This document shows, in pieces, positions 1 to 8,262 of a stretch of 64,000 nucleotides of DNA. The first letter of the stretch is position 1, and each line of letters opens with the position of its first letter. Below the pieces are notes generated by a model, which was not told where the DNA came from, did not search any database, and saw only the letters and a program-made list of their open reading frames with translations. The stretch is from CAZDVQ01 sp964508975 (GTDB lineage Bacteria > Bacteroidota > Bacteroidia > Chitinophagales > Saprospiraceae): positions 1-64,000 of the forward strand of contig CAZDVQ010000002.1 in the NCBI GenBank assembly GCA_964508975.1. The letters run 5' to 3'. The translations under genes were made by a program, and so were the position numbers.

Positions 1-634
1 CAGCTTCCAGGCTTTCTTGTTCACCGGCCACGGGTGCAAACTCGTTCAGCTCATCGAGTTGGAACTGCAAAAAGTCAGATTCCTGCAAGGCCCTTTGACT
101 TTCGGCTTTCAGTTTTTCGAGCTTATCTATATCGGCCTTGTAGCTGCGGTACTGCGCTTTGTATTGTTTCAGCAGCTCGTGGTTGCCTGCCAGGGCATCG
201 GCCACCTGGAGTTGGAAGGCCGGTTTCTGGATATCGAGGGTATCAAACTGCTGGTGGAGGTCGATGAGGCTATCCGAGAGGGCTTGGAGTACGTCTAGTG
301 TAACGGGGGTATCGTTCACGAAGGCGCGTGATTTACCGGCTGGGGTAATTTCGCGGCGAACCACGAGCTCGGGCTCCTCGTCGAGGTCATTTTCTTGAAA
401 AAACTCGTGGAGGTCATACTCGCGAACATCGAACAAGGCTTCTACCACGCATTTCTCGTCGGCGTTATAAAGGGCGCGGGTATCGGCACGGCGGCCCATC
501 ACTAAGCCTAGGCCACCGAGCATAATGGATTTACCGGCCCCTGTTTCACCGGTCACGATGGTCAACTTGTCGGAAAACAAGAGGTCGAGTTCCTCAATGA
601 TGGCGTAATTCTTAATGTGTAGTCGGCGTATCAT
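1..634 (-). CDS. recN: DNA repair protein RecN, N-terminal part
   Basis: Read on the minus strand from the ATG at 634, the product begins MIRRLHIKNYAIIEEL and then has the Walker A motif GETGAGKSI, followed by MLGGLGLVMGRRADTRAL. That order (short beta strand, NYAIIEEL, GETGAGKS, GRRAD) is the signature start of RecN, the SMC-like ATPase that acts at double-strand breaks in recombinational repair. The remaining residues up to the window edge are glutamine- and leucine-rich, as expected for the start of the coiled-coil arm. The gene runs off the left end, so only about 211 of the usual 550 or so residues are seen. The start is fixed by the conserved N-terminus. Confidence 0.9.
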   Translation of the reverse strand, partial: MIRRLHIKNYAIIEELDLLFSDKLTIVTGETGAGKSIMLGGLGLVMGRRADTRALYNADEKCVVEALFDVREYDLHEFFQENDLDEEPELVVRREITPAGKSRAFVNDTPVTLDVLQALSDSLIDLHQQFDTLDIQKPAFQLQVADALAGNHELLKQYKAQYRSYKADIDKLEKLKAESQRALQESDFLQFQLDELNEFAPVAGEQESLEA

Positions 635-824
635 GTTTGTTCAGCTTGAAATCAAGGCAAAAATAGCATAATTGTTTCAAATAAAACAAATAGTTTCAAG
701 TTAAATGCCTGTTTGCCTCCACAAAGTAATGTATTTTCGGGCAAGGATTGGGCTTTTGGGGGTAGTAATAATTTATTACTTGTCGAAGCAAATGCATGGT
801 GCAAAAAAAATATATGAAAAAATG

Positions 825-853
825 CTTGCAAATGAAAGTTCAGCTTATCTTTG
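825..853 (+). promoter_or_regulatory. Bacteroidota-type promoter of tRNA-Ala
   Basis: TATCTTTG at 846-853 matches the Bacteroidota -7 element TAnnTTTG and sits 15 bases before the tRNA. A partial -33 element (CTTG, 825-828) lies 17 bases upstream, a little closer than the usual 19. Confidence 0.5.
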
Positions 854-868
854 CACTCGCTCCGCATA

Positions 869-942
<74 letters not shown>

Positions 943-944
943 CT

Positions 945-985
945 TACAAAAAAGCCGTTTCTCGAAAGAGGAACGGCTTTTTTTA
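945..985 (+). terminator. Rho-independent terminator after tRNA-Ala
   Basis: AAAAAGCCGTT pairs with AACGGCTTTTT around a purine-rich loop and ends in a T run directly after the tRNA. Confidence 0.85.
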
Positions 986-994
986 ATGAGGAAT

Positions 995-1017
995 GAGGAG
1001 TTAGGAATTAGTAGTTA
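995..1017 (+). repeat. Left inverted repeat flanking the four-helix-bundle gene
   Basis: GGAGTTAGGAATTAG is present here and appears in reverse complement, twice in tandem, at about 1390-1421. Together the copies bracket the 120-codon gene between them, which suggests that gene and flanks form one insertion unit. Confidence 0.6.
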
Positions 1018-1035
1018 ATTGTCAAAGTTGTAGTT

Positions 1036-1398
1036 ATGGCGCAAAGTATCGTACAAGAAAAGAGTTTCAAAGTAGCTCTTCGACTGGTAAACCTGTATAA
1101 ACTGCTGACTGAAGAGCGTAAGGAATACCTAATGAGCAAACAATTATTCCATTCCGGAACATCCGTGGGAGCTAATGTAAGAGAGGCTGCAAATGCCGAA
1201 AGCAAAGCTGACTTTATACATAAAATGCATATCGCTCAGAAAGAATGTAGTGAAACCATGTACTGGCTTGAATTATTACAGCAAGCATCGTACTTGCGCA
1301 TTGATGAATTTAAGAGTATTTACAATGATGTTGAAGAAGTTTACAAAATATTGTGCAGCATCGTTGTAACTAGCCGGAGAGGAAAACGCAACTCCTAA
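1036..1398 (+). CDS. Four-helix-bundle protein (23S rRNA intervening-sequence type)
   Basis: The 120-residue product has the family hallmarks: an N-terminal helix (SFKVALRLVNLYKLL), then SGTSVGANVREAANAESKADF, then KECSETMYWLELL and a final helix. Relatives were first found inside insertions of 23S rRNA genes and also occur as stand-alone genes. They form four-helix bundles, and the Avd accessory protein of diversity-generating retroelements has the same fold. No reverse transcriptase is nearby, so this is a stand-alone copy; its role is unknown. The last codons (AAC TCC TAA) lie in the right flanking repeat, and the gene meets the lysozyme-like gene tail to tail 3 bases away. Confidence 0.85.
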   Translation: MAQSIVQEKSFKVALRLVNLYKLLTEERKEYLMSKQLFHSGTSVGANVREAANAESKADFIHKMHIAQKECSETMYWLELLQQASYLRIDEFKSIYNDVEEVYKILCSIVVTSRRGKRNS

Positions 1399-1421
1399 TT
1401 CCTAACTCCTAATTCCTAACT
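1389..1421 (-). repeat. Right inverted repeat, tandem copies, entering the lysozyme-like gene
   Basis: The unit ACTCCTAATTCCTA occurs twice in tandem and is the reverse complement of the repeat at 995-1017. It supplies both the stop of the four-helix-bundle gene and the last five codons plus stop of the neighbouring lysozyme-like gene. Confidence 0.6.
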
Positions 1422-2205
1422 GCTGAAACCATCCTACCCGGCTCATGACATCTTGCGAGTAATCGCGGCCGGCGGTGTAATAATCAATACCTAAACCTGC
1501 GTTGTACGACTCCAATACCCGGCGAGGGCCAGCGTTGAACCCAGCTACCGAGGCACGGAGCAGCATCTCGCCATCGGGCCAGTTGGCCTTGCGGAAAAAG
1601 TCCATGCACGATTTTACCACGGCTGTACCGTAATGAATATTATCCTCAGCAATAGCCCAACGGCCAGATTCAATAAAAGGAATATGCCAGCGGTCGTCAA
1701 CTTGCATCAAACCACGGCCATGGCCACCATCGCCCGTTCCGCCAGGACCTGGAGGCGTTAGGGCAAGTCCCCAATGGCTCTCGCGCGAGCCTATACCGGC
1801 TATGGTAGACAAGGGCACACCGTACTTTACGCTGGCCGCCCGCGCAAATGCGATGTACTTACTGTTCAGCTCGGCCAATTGCTTGGCCAAGTGCGGGTCG
1901 TTGGCAGCGTAGGTCGTCGGGAAAATCATACCCATGTTGCCCGTTGGTTTATTCACAGGTGTAGGGGCAGGAGTAGTCCCCAATAAGGCATTCCAGGTGG
2001 CGACGTCTACGATGCCAGTACCTGGCAAACTTTTAGAACGTTGGAAGATTTGCACAGCTTGCTGTGTGGTTGAGCCAAACTCGCCGTTGGGCACAATATT
2101 ATAGCCCTTGGCTTTAAGTATTTGCTGTAGCTCGGTTACGTGAGGTTTAAGGCTCGGAGAGGTATGTTTAAAGCCGTCAAAAAGACGCAAGGTTGGTCGG
2201 CTCAT
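1402..2205 (-). CDS. Peptidoglycan-binding / lysozyme-like protein, copy 1
   Basis: The 267-residue product starts at MSRPTLRLFDGF (ATG at 2205); an upstream in-frame start would add 20 unconserved residues. Residues about 15-75 form a PG_binding_1 repeat (LQQILKAKGYNIVPNGEFG...VQIFQ), followed by a threonine/proline linker. The C-terminal lysozyme-like domain has IGSRESHWGLALTPPGPGG and GLMQVDDRWH, with the Glu of SRESHWG as the likely catalytic acid. It probably cleaves or binds murein. It is a tandem paralogue of the next gene, which ends GWFQLYGIK; here the end is GWFQQLGIRS, and LGIRS plus the stop are read from an inserted repeat, so the native tail has been replaced. No signal peptide is visible. 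Confidence 0.8.
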   Translation of the reverse strand: MSRPTLRLFDGFKHTSPSLKPHVTELQQILKAKGYNIVPNGEFGSTTQQAVQIFQRSKSLPGTGIVDVATWNALLGTTPAPTPVNKPTGNMGMIFPTTYAANDPHLAKQLAELNSKYIAFARAASVKYGVPLSTIAGIGSRESHWGLALTPPGPGGTGDGGHGRGLMQVDDRWHIPFIESGRWAIAEDNIHYGTAVVKSCMDFFRKANWPDGEMLLRASVAGFNAGPRRVLESYNAGLGIDYYTAGRDYSQDVMSRVGWFQQLGIRS

Positions 2206-2237
2206 GGTTTTTAGGTTGAAATCTTTGGATGATAAGG

Positions 2238-3008
2238 TTACTTGATGCCGTACAGTTGGAACCATCCGGCACGGCTCAACACGTTGCGGGCATAGTCGCG
2301 GCCCGTGGTGAGGTAGTCAAAATCTTGGCCCAACTGGTATGCTTTCATCGCATTGCCTACGCCGCAGTTATAGGCCGCTATACCGTAATACAGTGCAGTA
2401 TTTCCGCTGGTACCCGTCTTGGTGGCAAAAGTATCGATGCTCCAGCGCAGTAATTTAACCGCGTAGGTAATATGAATCAAGGGATTTTTCCAGTCTTCGC
2501 CACTAGTATGTTCTATATGCCAACGGTCATCAACCTGCATCAGGCCACGGCCGTGGCCTTTGTCGCCGGTGCCCGTAGGACCTGGAGGGGTGAGCGCCAA
2601 GCCCCAGTGACTCTCGCGTGAGCCTATACCCGCTACAATGCTGGGCAAAATTTTCATCTGGTTGGCGGTATATTCTACAATCGATTGATATTGCTTAAAG
2701 GCCACAAGTTGTTTCAGCAAGTTGGGGTCTTGGTAAGCATAAGTGGTTGTAAACCGCGTTGCGGTGCTGGTGGCCTCGGCAGGAGCCAGCAAGGCCCAAG
2801 TTTCAGGCCCAACAATACCGTTGGCAGGCAAACCCCGCGATGCCTGGAAAATTTTAACCACGTTCTCGGTGTAAGGGCCGTATTCCCCGTCAATTTTAAC
2901 GCGGTAGCCCCGTTGTTGCAGGTAAGTTTGCAACTTCATCACCACTTGTTTCAGTTGTGGCGTAGTATGCGCAAAGCCGTCGAACAGCCTAAGGGTTTGT
3001 AATGACAT
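2238..3008 (-). CDS. Peptidoglycan-binding / lysozyme-like protein, copy 2
   Basis: The 256-residue product shares its layout and many identical stretches with the downstream gene: TLRLFDGFAHT, a PG_binding_1 domain (QTYLQQRGYRVKIDGEYG...VKIFQASRGLPANGIVG), then a lysozyme-like domain with IVAGIGSRESHWGLAL and GHGRGLMQVDDRWH. The two genes lie 32 bases apart on the same strand and look like a tandem duplication, probably co-transcribed from upstream of 3008. The likely role is murein hydrolysis or binding. No secretion signal is seen, so it could be released by lysis or by a route that needs no signal peptide. Confidence 0.8.
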   Translation of the reverse strand: MSLQTLRLFDGFAHTTPQLKQVVMKLQTYLQQRGYRVKIDGEYGPYTENVVKIFQASRGLPANGIVGPETWALLAPAEATSTATRFTTTYAYQDPNLLKQLVAFKQYQSIVEYTANQMKILPSIVAGIGSRESHWGLALTPPGPTGTGDKGHGRGLMQVDDRWHIEHTSGEDWKNPLIHITYAVKLLRWSIDTFATKTGTSGNTALYYGIAAYNCGVGNAMKAYQLGQDFDYLTTGRDYARNVLSRAGWFQLYGIK

Positions 3009-3210
3009 ATACCTTTGGGTTTATTTACCGCAAATTAAAGGATTTTTTCGCGTAAGTCATCTGGTATAATGCATGATAAGTAAAAACGAAGCTGATTTTT
3101 GGGTAAACATGGTATAAAAAGGTGCCACAATGCCAGTATTGCAATATTTACAGTGAAATTTGCTGGCTGTTGGAATCATATCACTTCATCATTTATTCAT
3201 TTATTCTTTT

Positions 3211-3314
3211 TTGGGCGCCCCGCCGCAGCGCGGCGGCGGTCCCCTCTGGGCTCCCTAAACGGTCGGTGCTACGCACCCGCGCTACGCGCGGCCCGCCGGG
3301 CACCTGGCGCAGGA
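3211..3314. repeat. GC-rich dispersed intergenic repeat, copy 1
   Basis: The element opens with TTGGGCGCCCCGCC and closes with GGCGCAGGA, both shared with copies at about 15.1 and 22.3 kb. The interior is built of short GC palindromes such as CGCAGCGCGGCG and CGCGCTACGCGCG. It lies in the 409-base gap between the lysozyme pair and the nuclease gene; the rest of that gap is AT-rich and holds only the nuclease promoter. Confidence 0.7.
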
Positions 3315-3390
3315 ACAATCTCAGTTTTTCAACTAATTTACTAGCGCAAAAATCCTAATAATTAATAATTAACAATTAATAATTAAACAC

Positions 3391-3398
3391 TATCTTTG
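3391..3398 (+). promoter_or_regulatory. -7 promoter element for the nuclease gene
   Basis: TATCTTTG matches TAnnTTTG and lies 20 bases before the ATG at 3419, after an AT-rich tract of repeated TTAATAATTAA. No good -33 TTTG is seen. Confidence 0.45.
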
Positions 3399-3418
3399 TA
3401 GCCAAGCCATACTTCACC

Positions 3419-3931
3419 ATGATATTAAAAGCTATGCATTTACCGGTATACCTATTTTTCAGCTTTCTATTAGCTTGTGCACCCCTTGAAACTCAAGATG
3501 CTGCGGAGCAAACCGATTGTTTTAGCGCCCGTGTAGTAGGCGTCAAAGACGGCGACACCGTTGAGGTACTCGACAACCAAAACAAAACCAGCGTAGTCCG
3601 TTTGGCCCATATTGATACGCCCGAGAAAAAGCAAGCCTACAGTCAAGAGGCCAAACAATATCTATCAGGTTTATGCTTCGGGCAGCAAGTACAGGTATGC
3701 CAAACCGACCGTCCCGACCGCAACGGTCGGCTTATAGCCACCATCGAGCTAAGCTCTGGCAAAACAGCCAACTACGAGATGGTACGGGCTGGCCTAGCCT
3801 GGCACTTCGCTCGTTACTCTGACGATGCCGACTATGCCAAGGCCGAGCAAGCTGCCCGCAAAGCTGGTTTAGGTTTATGGCAAGACCCCAATCCCATCGC
3901 CCCCTGGGACTGGCGCAAGGGGGTGAGGTAG
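3419..3931 (+). CDS. Thermonuclease-family (SNase-like) lipoprotein
   Basis: The 170-residue product begins with a lipoprotein signal peptide (hydrophobic PVYLFFSFLLAC, lipobox Cys at about residue 21), followed by an SNase domain. The staphylococcal nuclease signatures are present: VVGVKDGDTVEVL, HIDTPEKKQAYSQEAKQYL, RNGRLIATIEL, and the C-terminal KAGLGLWQDPNPIAPWDWR. It should be a calcium-dependent DNA/RNA endonuclease anchored in a membrane facing the periplasm or cell surface, perhaps for nutrient scavenging. A start at the Met five codons later is possible. It is transcribed alone, and the restriction-modification operon begins 75 bases downstream. Confidence 0.85.
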   Translation: MILKAMHLPVYLFFSFLLACAPLETQDAAEQTDCFSARVVGVKDGDTVEVLDNQNKTSVVRLAHIDTPEKKQAYSQEAKQYLSGLCFGQQVQVCQTDRPDRNGRLIATIELSSGKTANYEMVRAGLAWHFARYSDDADYAKAEQAARKAGLGLWQDPNPIAPWDWRKGVR

Positions 3932-3951
3932 CGTTTTATCCAAAAAATAAT

Positions 3952-4004
3952 GGACAAATTTTGTCCATTAAAATAAAAGCTGTATTTTTGGACAAAATTT
4001 GACC
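3952..4004 (+). promoter_or_regulatory. Promoter and twin operators of the restriction-modification operon
   Basis: Two near-palindromes, GGACAAATTTTGTCC (3952-3966) and GGACAAAATTTGACC (3990-4004), lie 38 bases apart. They overlap a textbook Bacteroidota promoter: TTTG at 3960-3963, a 19-base spacer and TATTTTTG at 3983-3990. The first operator covers the -33 element and the second covers the end of the -7 element and the ribosome-binding region just before ATG 4007. This layout predicts autoregulation by the downstream HTH protein, as for C proteins of type II systems. Confidence 0.7.
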
Positions 4005-4006
4005 AA

Positions 4007-4333
4007 ATGATTACAGTTGACCAAACGCGTTCCTTTGGAGAACAGCTCAGAATATTAAGGTCGAGCCAAAATTTGACGCTGAAAACAGTTTCAGAGCAGC
4101 TAGGCATTGATGCCTCTTTATTGGCAAAAATTGAGCGGAATGAAAGACCTCCTACAAAACATATCATTAAGCAAGTGGCATCTTTTTTCCAATGCGAGGA
4201 AAAAGAATTGCTAGATAATTTTTTGAGCGACCAGATAGCTTATAAAATCCTAGACGAGGAAGCAGACCTTAGTATATTAAAGGTTGCTGAAGAAAAGGTT
4301 AAATACTTAAAAACGCTGACCCATGGAAAATAA
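4007..4333 (+). CDS. XRE-family HTH controller protein of the R-M system
   Basis: The 108-residue product has a helix-turn-helix of the XRE/C-protein type at about residues 10-65 (LRILRSSQNLTLKTVSEQLG, then SLLAKIERNERPP), followed by an acidic helical tail. It is the first gene of the operon; its end overlaps the methyltransferase start by 11 bases. By position and by the twin operators just upstream, it probably sets the timing of methyltransferase and endonuclease expression by binding its own promoter. Controller proteins are usually about 80 residues, so this one has an extra C-terminal extension. Confidence 0.75.
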   Translation: MITVDQTRSFGEQLRILRSSQNLTLKTVSEQLGIDASLLAKIERNERPPTKHIIKQVASFFQCEEKELLDNFLSDQIAYKILDEEADLSILKVAEEKVKYLKTLTHGK

Positions 4334-5609
4334 AATAAAAGTTGTTGAGCTTTTTGCAGGAGTAGGCGGTTTTCGCTTAGGCCTAGAGGGCTGGAATGGC
4401 AAATCTGCTAGTTCTAATTACTTGGAGCACCTAGACTCTAACTATGAAGTTGTCTGGAGCAACCAGTGGGAGCCATCTACTAAAGCCCAGCACGCGTCGA
4501 TGGTCTATGAGTACAAATTTGGAAAAGATGGCCATTGCAACGAAGATATAGCAAACGTAGATGTAGCTTCCATACCTGACCATGATTTATTGGTTGGAGG
4601 TTTCCCTTGCCAAGATTATTCAGTTGCCACAACTTTAAAAAACTCAAAAGGGTTAATCGGTAAAAAGGGTGTTTTGTGGTGGTCTATACACAAGATCCTT
4701 TCCGAGAAAACGTACAAACCGAAATACCTTTTCTTTGAAAACGTAGATAGGCTATTAATTTCGCCGTCTGGTCAAAGAGGAAGAGACTTTGCTATTATTT
4801 TGCAAAGTTTGAACGAGCTCGGGTATGCTGTAGAATGGCGAGTCATAAATGCTGCCGAATTTGGCATGCCTCAACGCCGTAGAAGGATTTTCATTCTTGG
4901 CTATCTGGCTGGCACGGATATTCATGAGCAAATCAAGTCGACAAAACCAGTTGATTGGATTCTAGAAGATGGAACCCTTGCTAACGCATTTCCTGTAACT
5001 ACGACGAATGCTTTATTTCCCAACTCCTTCAAACTAAAAGGAGATATAGTATCGATTTCGGCCAATTTTAATAAAAATGGGCAAACGGGTATGTTTGAAA
5101 ATTCTGGACTCATGTTAGATGGACAGGTCGTAACTGTAGAAACTCGACCTAATTATGATGGTAATTTTACAGTACTTAGAGATTTGATACAAAACGGTGA
5201 GGTAACGCCAGAGTTCTATATCAATGATGAAGAACTAGATAAATGGAAGTACCTGAAAGGACCTAAAAAGGAAATGCGCATCAGCGCTGACGGCCATGAG
5301 TATCATTACAGTGAAGGTGGTATGATATTCCCAGACTCGCTAGACAAACCTTCTAGAACGATAATAACAGGAGAAGGAGGAAAGTCTGCCTCAAGGTTCA
5401 AGCATGTCATTCAAACAGCCAAGGGCTTTAGGAGGCTATCTCCCGTTGAGCTAGAACGCCTTAATATGTTCCCCGATAATCATACACAGTTAGAAGGGAT
5501 TTCTGATACGAAAAGAGCTTTTTTCATGGGGAATGCCCTCGTTGTAGGCGTTATTGAAAAAATTGGTATTGCTTTAACTGAAAAGGTGAGAAATGAAGTT
5601 ACCATATAA
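4323..5609 (+). CDS. DNA (cytosine-5-)-methyltransferase
   Basis: The 428-residue product has the C5-methyltransferase motifs in order: motif I VVELFAGVGGFRLGL (residues 7-21), motif IV GGFPCQDYS with the catalytic Cys96, motif VI ENV (139-141), motif VIII QRRRRIFILG (184-193), and C-terminal motifs IX-X (RRLSPVELERLNMFPDNH; FFMGNALVVGVIEKIG). It transfers a methyl group from S-adenosylmethionine to C5 of cytosine. The region between motifs VIII and IX is the target-recognition domain. Its endonuclease partner is Sau3AI-like, so the target is inferred to be the cytosine of GATC. It overlaps both neighbours (11 and 17 bases), so the three genes are translationally coupled. Confidence 0.93.
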   Translation: MENKIKVVELFAGVGGFRLGLEGWNGKSASSNYLEHLDSNYEVVWSNQWEPSTKAQHASMVYEYKFGKDGHCNEDIANVDVASIPDHDLLVGGFPCQDYSVATTLKNSKGLIGKKGVLWWSIHKILSEKTYKPKYLFFENVDRLLISPSGQRGRDFAIILQSLNELGYAVEWRVINAAEFGMPQRRRRIFILGYLAGTDIHEQIKSTKPVDWILEDGTLANAFPVTTTNALFPNSFKLKGDIVSISANFNKNGQTGMFENSGLMLDGQVVTVETRPNYDGNFTVLRDLIQNGEVTPEFYINDEELDKWKYLKGPKKEMRISADGHEYHYSEGGMIFPDSLDKPSRTIITGEGGKSASRFKHVIQTAKGFRRLSPVELERLNMFPDNHTQLEGISDTKRAFFMGNALVVGVIEKIGIALTEKVRNEVTI

Positions 5610-6963
5610 TCCTAAAGATAAAAACTCTGTTCTTGAATACGCCAAGAAGCTAAAAAGGCAATCTTTAAGGGATGCTTGTGCCGAAAACATTACGCTTCAT
5701 ACTATTTCGGGCAAAGGAAACTTTGGCCAGATTTTGGAAAAATATTACTTTGGTTACGACCCTAATTCAAAATCGGAGGCTGATTTTCTTGAAATTGGTT
5801 TAGAGTTGAAATCATCACCTCTTAAGATATTTAAAAAGAACGAATACAGAGCAAAGGAAAGGCTTGTTTTGAACATAATCAATTATTTAAACATAGTTGA
5901 CCAATCTTTTGAAAACAGTGATTTCTGGAAAAAAAATGCATGTTTACTGTTAGTCTTTTATGAGCACAAATTTGCCACTAATGTGCTCGATTTGATAATA
6001 AAGCTTGTAGGTGAATGGAGTTTCCCTGAAACGGATTTGGCTATAATTAGAAATGACTGGGAAGTTATTAAACAGAAGGTGCTCCTAGGCAAAGCCCACG
6101 AACTTTCAGAAGGAGATACTTTTTATTTAGGCGCTTGTACAAAAGGGGCATCGGCGAACTCTGTTAGGATTCAGCCCTTCAGCGCTCTTCCTGCTAAACA
6201 AAGGGCCTATTCGCTTAAACAAGGGTACGTTAACCATATCATTGCTACCATTGGTCAAGGAGAACAAGAAGTTTACGGCAAGTTTATAGATACTCAAGCA
6301 TTGCCTATTATTGACTCAGTAGAACAATATGTCATCCAAAAACTTAGCCCTTACCTAGGTAAAACCCCAGAAGAAATCGCCCTTTTATCCGGGTTGACAG
6401 TAAACAAAAAAGCTAAAAACTATTTTGCTAATGTAACTAAAGGTGTTTTAAATACTATTTTTGAAAAAGCTGAAATTGTTGTAAAAACAATTAGAGTAGA
6501 GCAAAATAACCGCATCAAAGAATCTGTATCATTCCCTACTTTCGATTTTATTGAGCTATACAATGATAGCTGGCGAAACAGCAAACTTAAAGACTTAACT
6601 GAAAAGAAATTCTTGTTCTTATTTTTTAAAAACAATGGACAAGACTATGTCTTTGAAAAGGTAAAATTTTGGAATATGCCTTTTGATGACCGGAACGAAG
6701 TTCGAAAAGTTTGGCTTAGAACAAAGCAGGTTATTCAATCAGGGAAAATTGTTGCGGAAGTAAACCAAGGAAAAGAAAGAAAAAAATTTTTATGGCCTAA
6801 GATAACCGAAAACAAGGTCTCTCATGTAAGGCCCCACGGTAAAAATAGCAAGGACACACTCCCTTTACCAGTTCAGGAAAAGCTAACTAAAGCTAAAGAG
6901 TTTACTAAACAATGCTTTTGGTTAAACTGGGATTACATTAGAGATGAAATTTATCTGAGATGA
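5593..6963 (+). CDS. Type II restriction endonuclease, Sau3AI/MutH-like
   Basis: The 456-residue product carries the MutH/Sau3AI active-site pattern near its N-terminus: Glu49, then Asp64 and Glu71-x-Lys73 within EADFLEIGLELKSSPLK, the same D-x6-E-x-K spacing as MutH, followed by AKERLVLNIINY. Sau3AI is about 490 residues with an N-terminal catalytic and a C-terminal MutH-like regulatory domain; the length and the second half here fit that plan. Enzymes of this family recognise GATC. The pairing with a C5 methyltransferase and the strong lack of GATC in the adjacent prophage support that specificity, but it is inferred. The coding sequence is AT-rich compared with its neighbours, a sign of horizontal acquisition. 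Confidence 0.82.
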   Translation: MKLPYNPKDKNSVLEYAKKLKRQSLRDACAENITLHTISGKGNFGQILEKYYFGYDPNSKSEADFLEIGLELKSSPLKIFKKNEYRAKERLVLNIINYLNIVDQSFENSDFWKKNACLLLVFYEHKFATNVLDLIIKLVGEWSFPETDLAIIRNDWEVIKQKVLLGKAHELSEGDTFYLGACTKGASANSVRIQPFSALPAKQRAYSLKQGYVNHIIATIGQGEQEVYGKFIDTQALPIIDSVEQYVIQKLSPYLGKTPEEIALLSGLTVNKKAKNYFANVTKGVLNTIFEKAEIVVKTIRVEQNNRIKESVSFPTFDFIELYNDSWRNSKLKDLTEKKFLFLFFKNNGQDYVFEKVKFWNMPFDDRNEVRKVWLRTKQVIQSGKIVAEVNQGKERKKFLWPKITENKVSHVRPHGKNSKDTLPLPVQEKLTKAKEFTKQCFWLNWDYIRDEIYLR

Positions 6964-7053
6964 AATACGAAAGCACAACTTCCCCTTGAGCTTATTAGAT
7001 AAGCCCCTCGAATACAAACCAGGGATATACCCGCATCGGGTGCGGTAAATCAG

Positions 7054-8232
7054 TTATTCCTCAATTTTGCCGACACCCACTTTCTCAGGGGCGGAGAGTG
7101 CATTGATACGGGCAAGCTCACCTTCTGGGAACTTAACCTGGAAATTAGTCCAACCGCTGCCCGGAATACTACCGCGGGGGTCGGGTTGGTAATAATCGGT
7201 AGATACAATTTGAGCCCAAGCATTGAAAGCGGCATCCATGCTGGAGTAATCGCCGGTGCGGGCTTCACCTGTATCAGAATCGCTGCGGGTGCGCACGATG
7301 AAGCCTTCTTGTACCCGTTGACGGATGATATTATAATTGCTCTTGGGGTTGTTGTGAATGAGAAACGCAGCTTCTGGACTATTAGCGTTGGCGTAGGTAA
7401 AGCAAGCCCTGTCGCTCAACGAAGGGTGGTTCACCGTATAATGCGGTACAGCGCCACCTTCCATGATAAACACCACTTTACCACGGGCATCACCCAAGGT
7501 TGGCCATTGCTGATCGAGCACGGCTTCGCGGAGGGTAGCGTAACTGCCGCGCACATCGTCGGGGGTAATTACCTTGTCGAGCTCCTCGCCAAATACCGAC
7601 TTGATTTCGGTATCGATATCATCAGCCAGTTGTTGGTTGAAAGGCATGGTGAAAGTAAAGGTACTGATGGCCACATAGTTGGTTAGGCCGTCTTCCTTGG
7701 TTTCAAGGTTGATAAAAATGGGTAAATGCCTCGGGTGCGCATCGCTCCATTCCTTCACGGCTTGTAGCGCTTGTTTAAAGGTATGGTAGTGGGTACGGTA
7801 ATCCACATCGGGGATATGGAGCACTTTCATGCCTGGTTCTTGTAGTTCAGCTACGTTGGAGGCCGGATTCTCGTTGATGAAAATGAGGCCGTTATAGTTG
7901 GCAAAAAGTCCACCATTCGGATCGGCAAAAAAATCGATTTCAAGGCCGCGAACACCCAGTTCAAATTGATCCTCAAATGGCGGGTGGGTATAATCCCAGC
8001 CAGCGGGGTCATACTCGGCGGGTAGCGAGCTGGCAATACTTTGTACAAATTGGAGCAGCGGCTCGTAAGTACGGATCCGATAGCTGTTGTGGCTTGCGAT
8101 AATTTGGATTTGATTGAGGCGCAAACTTTCAATCTCAGGGTTGAGGACCGTTCTTAAATCGGGCTCTTTGGTGCAAGACTGCGTCAAGAGGAGCACAACA
8201 ACGAACAAAATGGAACTGTAGTATTTGTACAT
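7054..8232 (-). CDS. Ca2+-dependent phosphatidylinositol phospholipase C-like lipoprotein
   Basis: The 392-residue product starts with a lipoprotein signal (LFVVVLLLTQSCTKEP, lipobox Cys at about 20). The body has the PI-PLC X-type TIM-barrel signatures: NQIQIIASHNSYRI with the first catalytic His, then EDQFELGVRGLEIDFF with the acidic metal ligands, and later PIFINLETKEDG. Relatives cleave phosphoinositides or related phosphodiesters with calcium. The protein is probably anchored in the outer membrane or on the surface. It is transcribed alone; the stop lies 91 bases beyond the end of the endonuclease gene, converging with it. The physiological substrate is not evident. Confidence 0.82.
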   Translation of the reverse strand: MYKYYSSILFVVVLLLTQSCTKEPDLRTVLNPEIESLRLNQIQIIASHNSYRIRTYEPLLQFVQSIASSLPAEYDPAGWDYTHPPFEDQFELGVRGLEIDFFADPNGGLFANYNGLIFINENPASNVAELQEPGMKVLHIPDVDYRTHYHTFKQALQAVKEWSDAHPRHLPIFINLETKEDGLTNYVAISTFTFTMPFNQQLADDIDTEIKSVFGEELDKVITPDDVRGSYATLREAVLDQQWPTLGDARGKVVFIMEGGAVPHYTVNHPSLSDRACFTYANANSPEAAFLIHNNPKSNYNIIRQRVQEGFIVRTRSDSDTGEARTGDYSSMDAAFNAWAQIVSTDYYQPDPRGSIPGSGWTNFQVKFPEGELARINALSAPEKVGVGKIEE

Positions 8233-8262
8233 GAGTTATGGGGTGTATGTCAGTTAAATTAG

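Noticed and set aside
3099..3344. Plus-strand open frames across GC-rich repeats (here and at 15141-15377, 22268-22453)
   Set aside because: They are long only because the repeats lack stop codons. The predicted peptides are Arg/Ala/Gly-rich, share sequence only through the repeat, and lack ribosome sites.
7186..7686. Plus-strand 166-codon frame
   Set aside because: It is antisense to the PI-PLC-like lipoprotein gene, whose motifs are clear on the minus strand.
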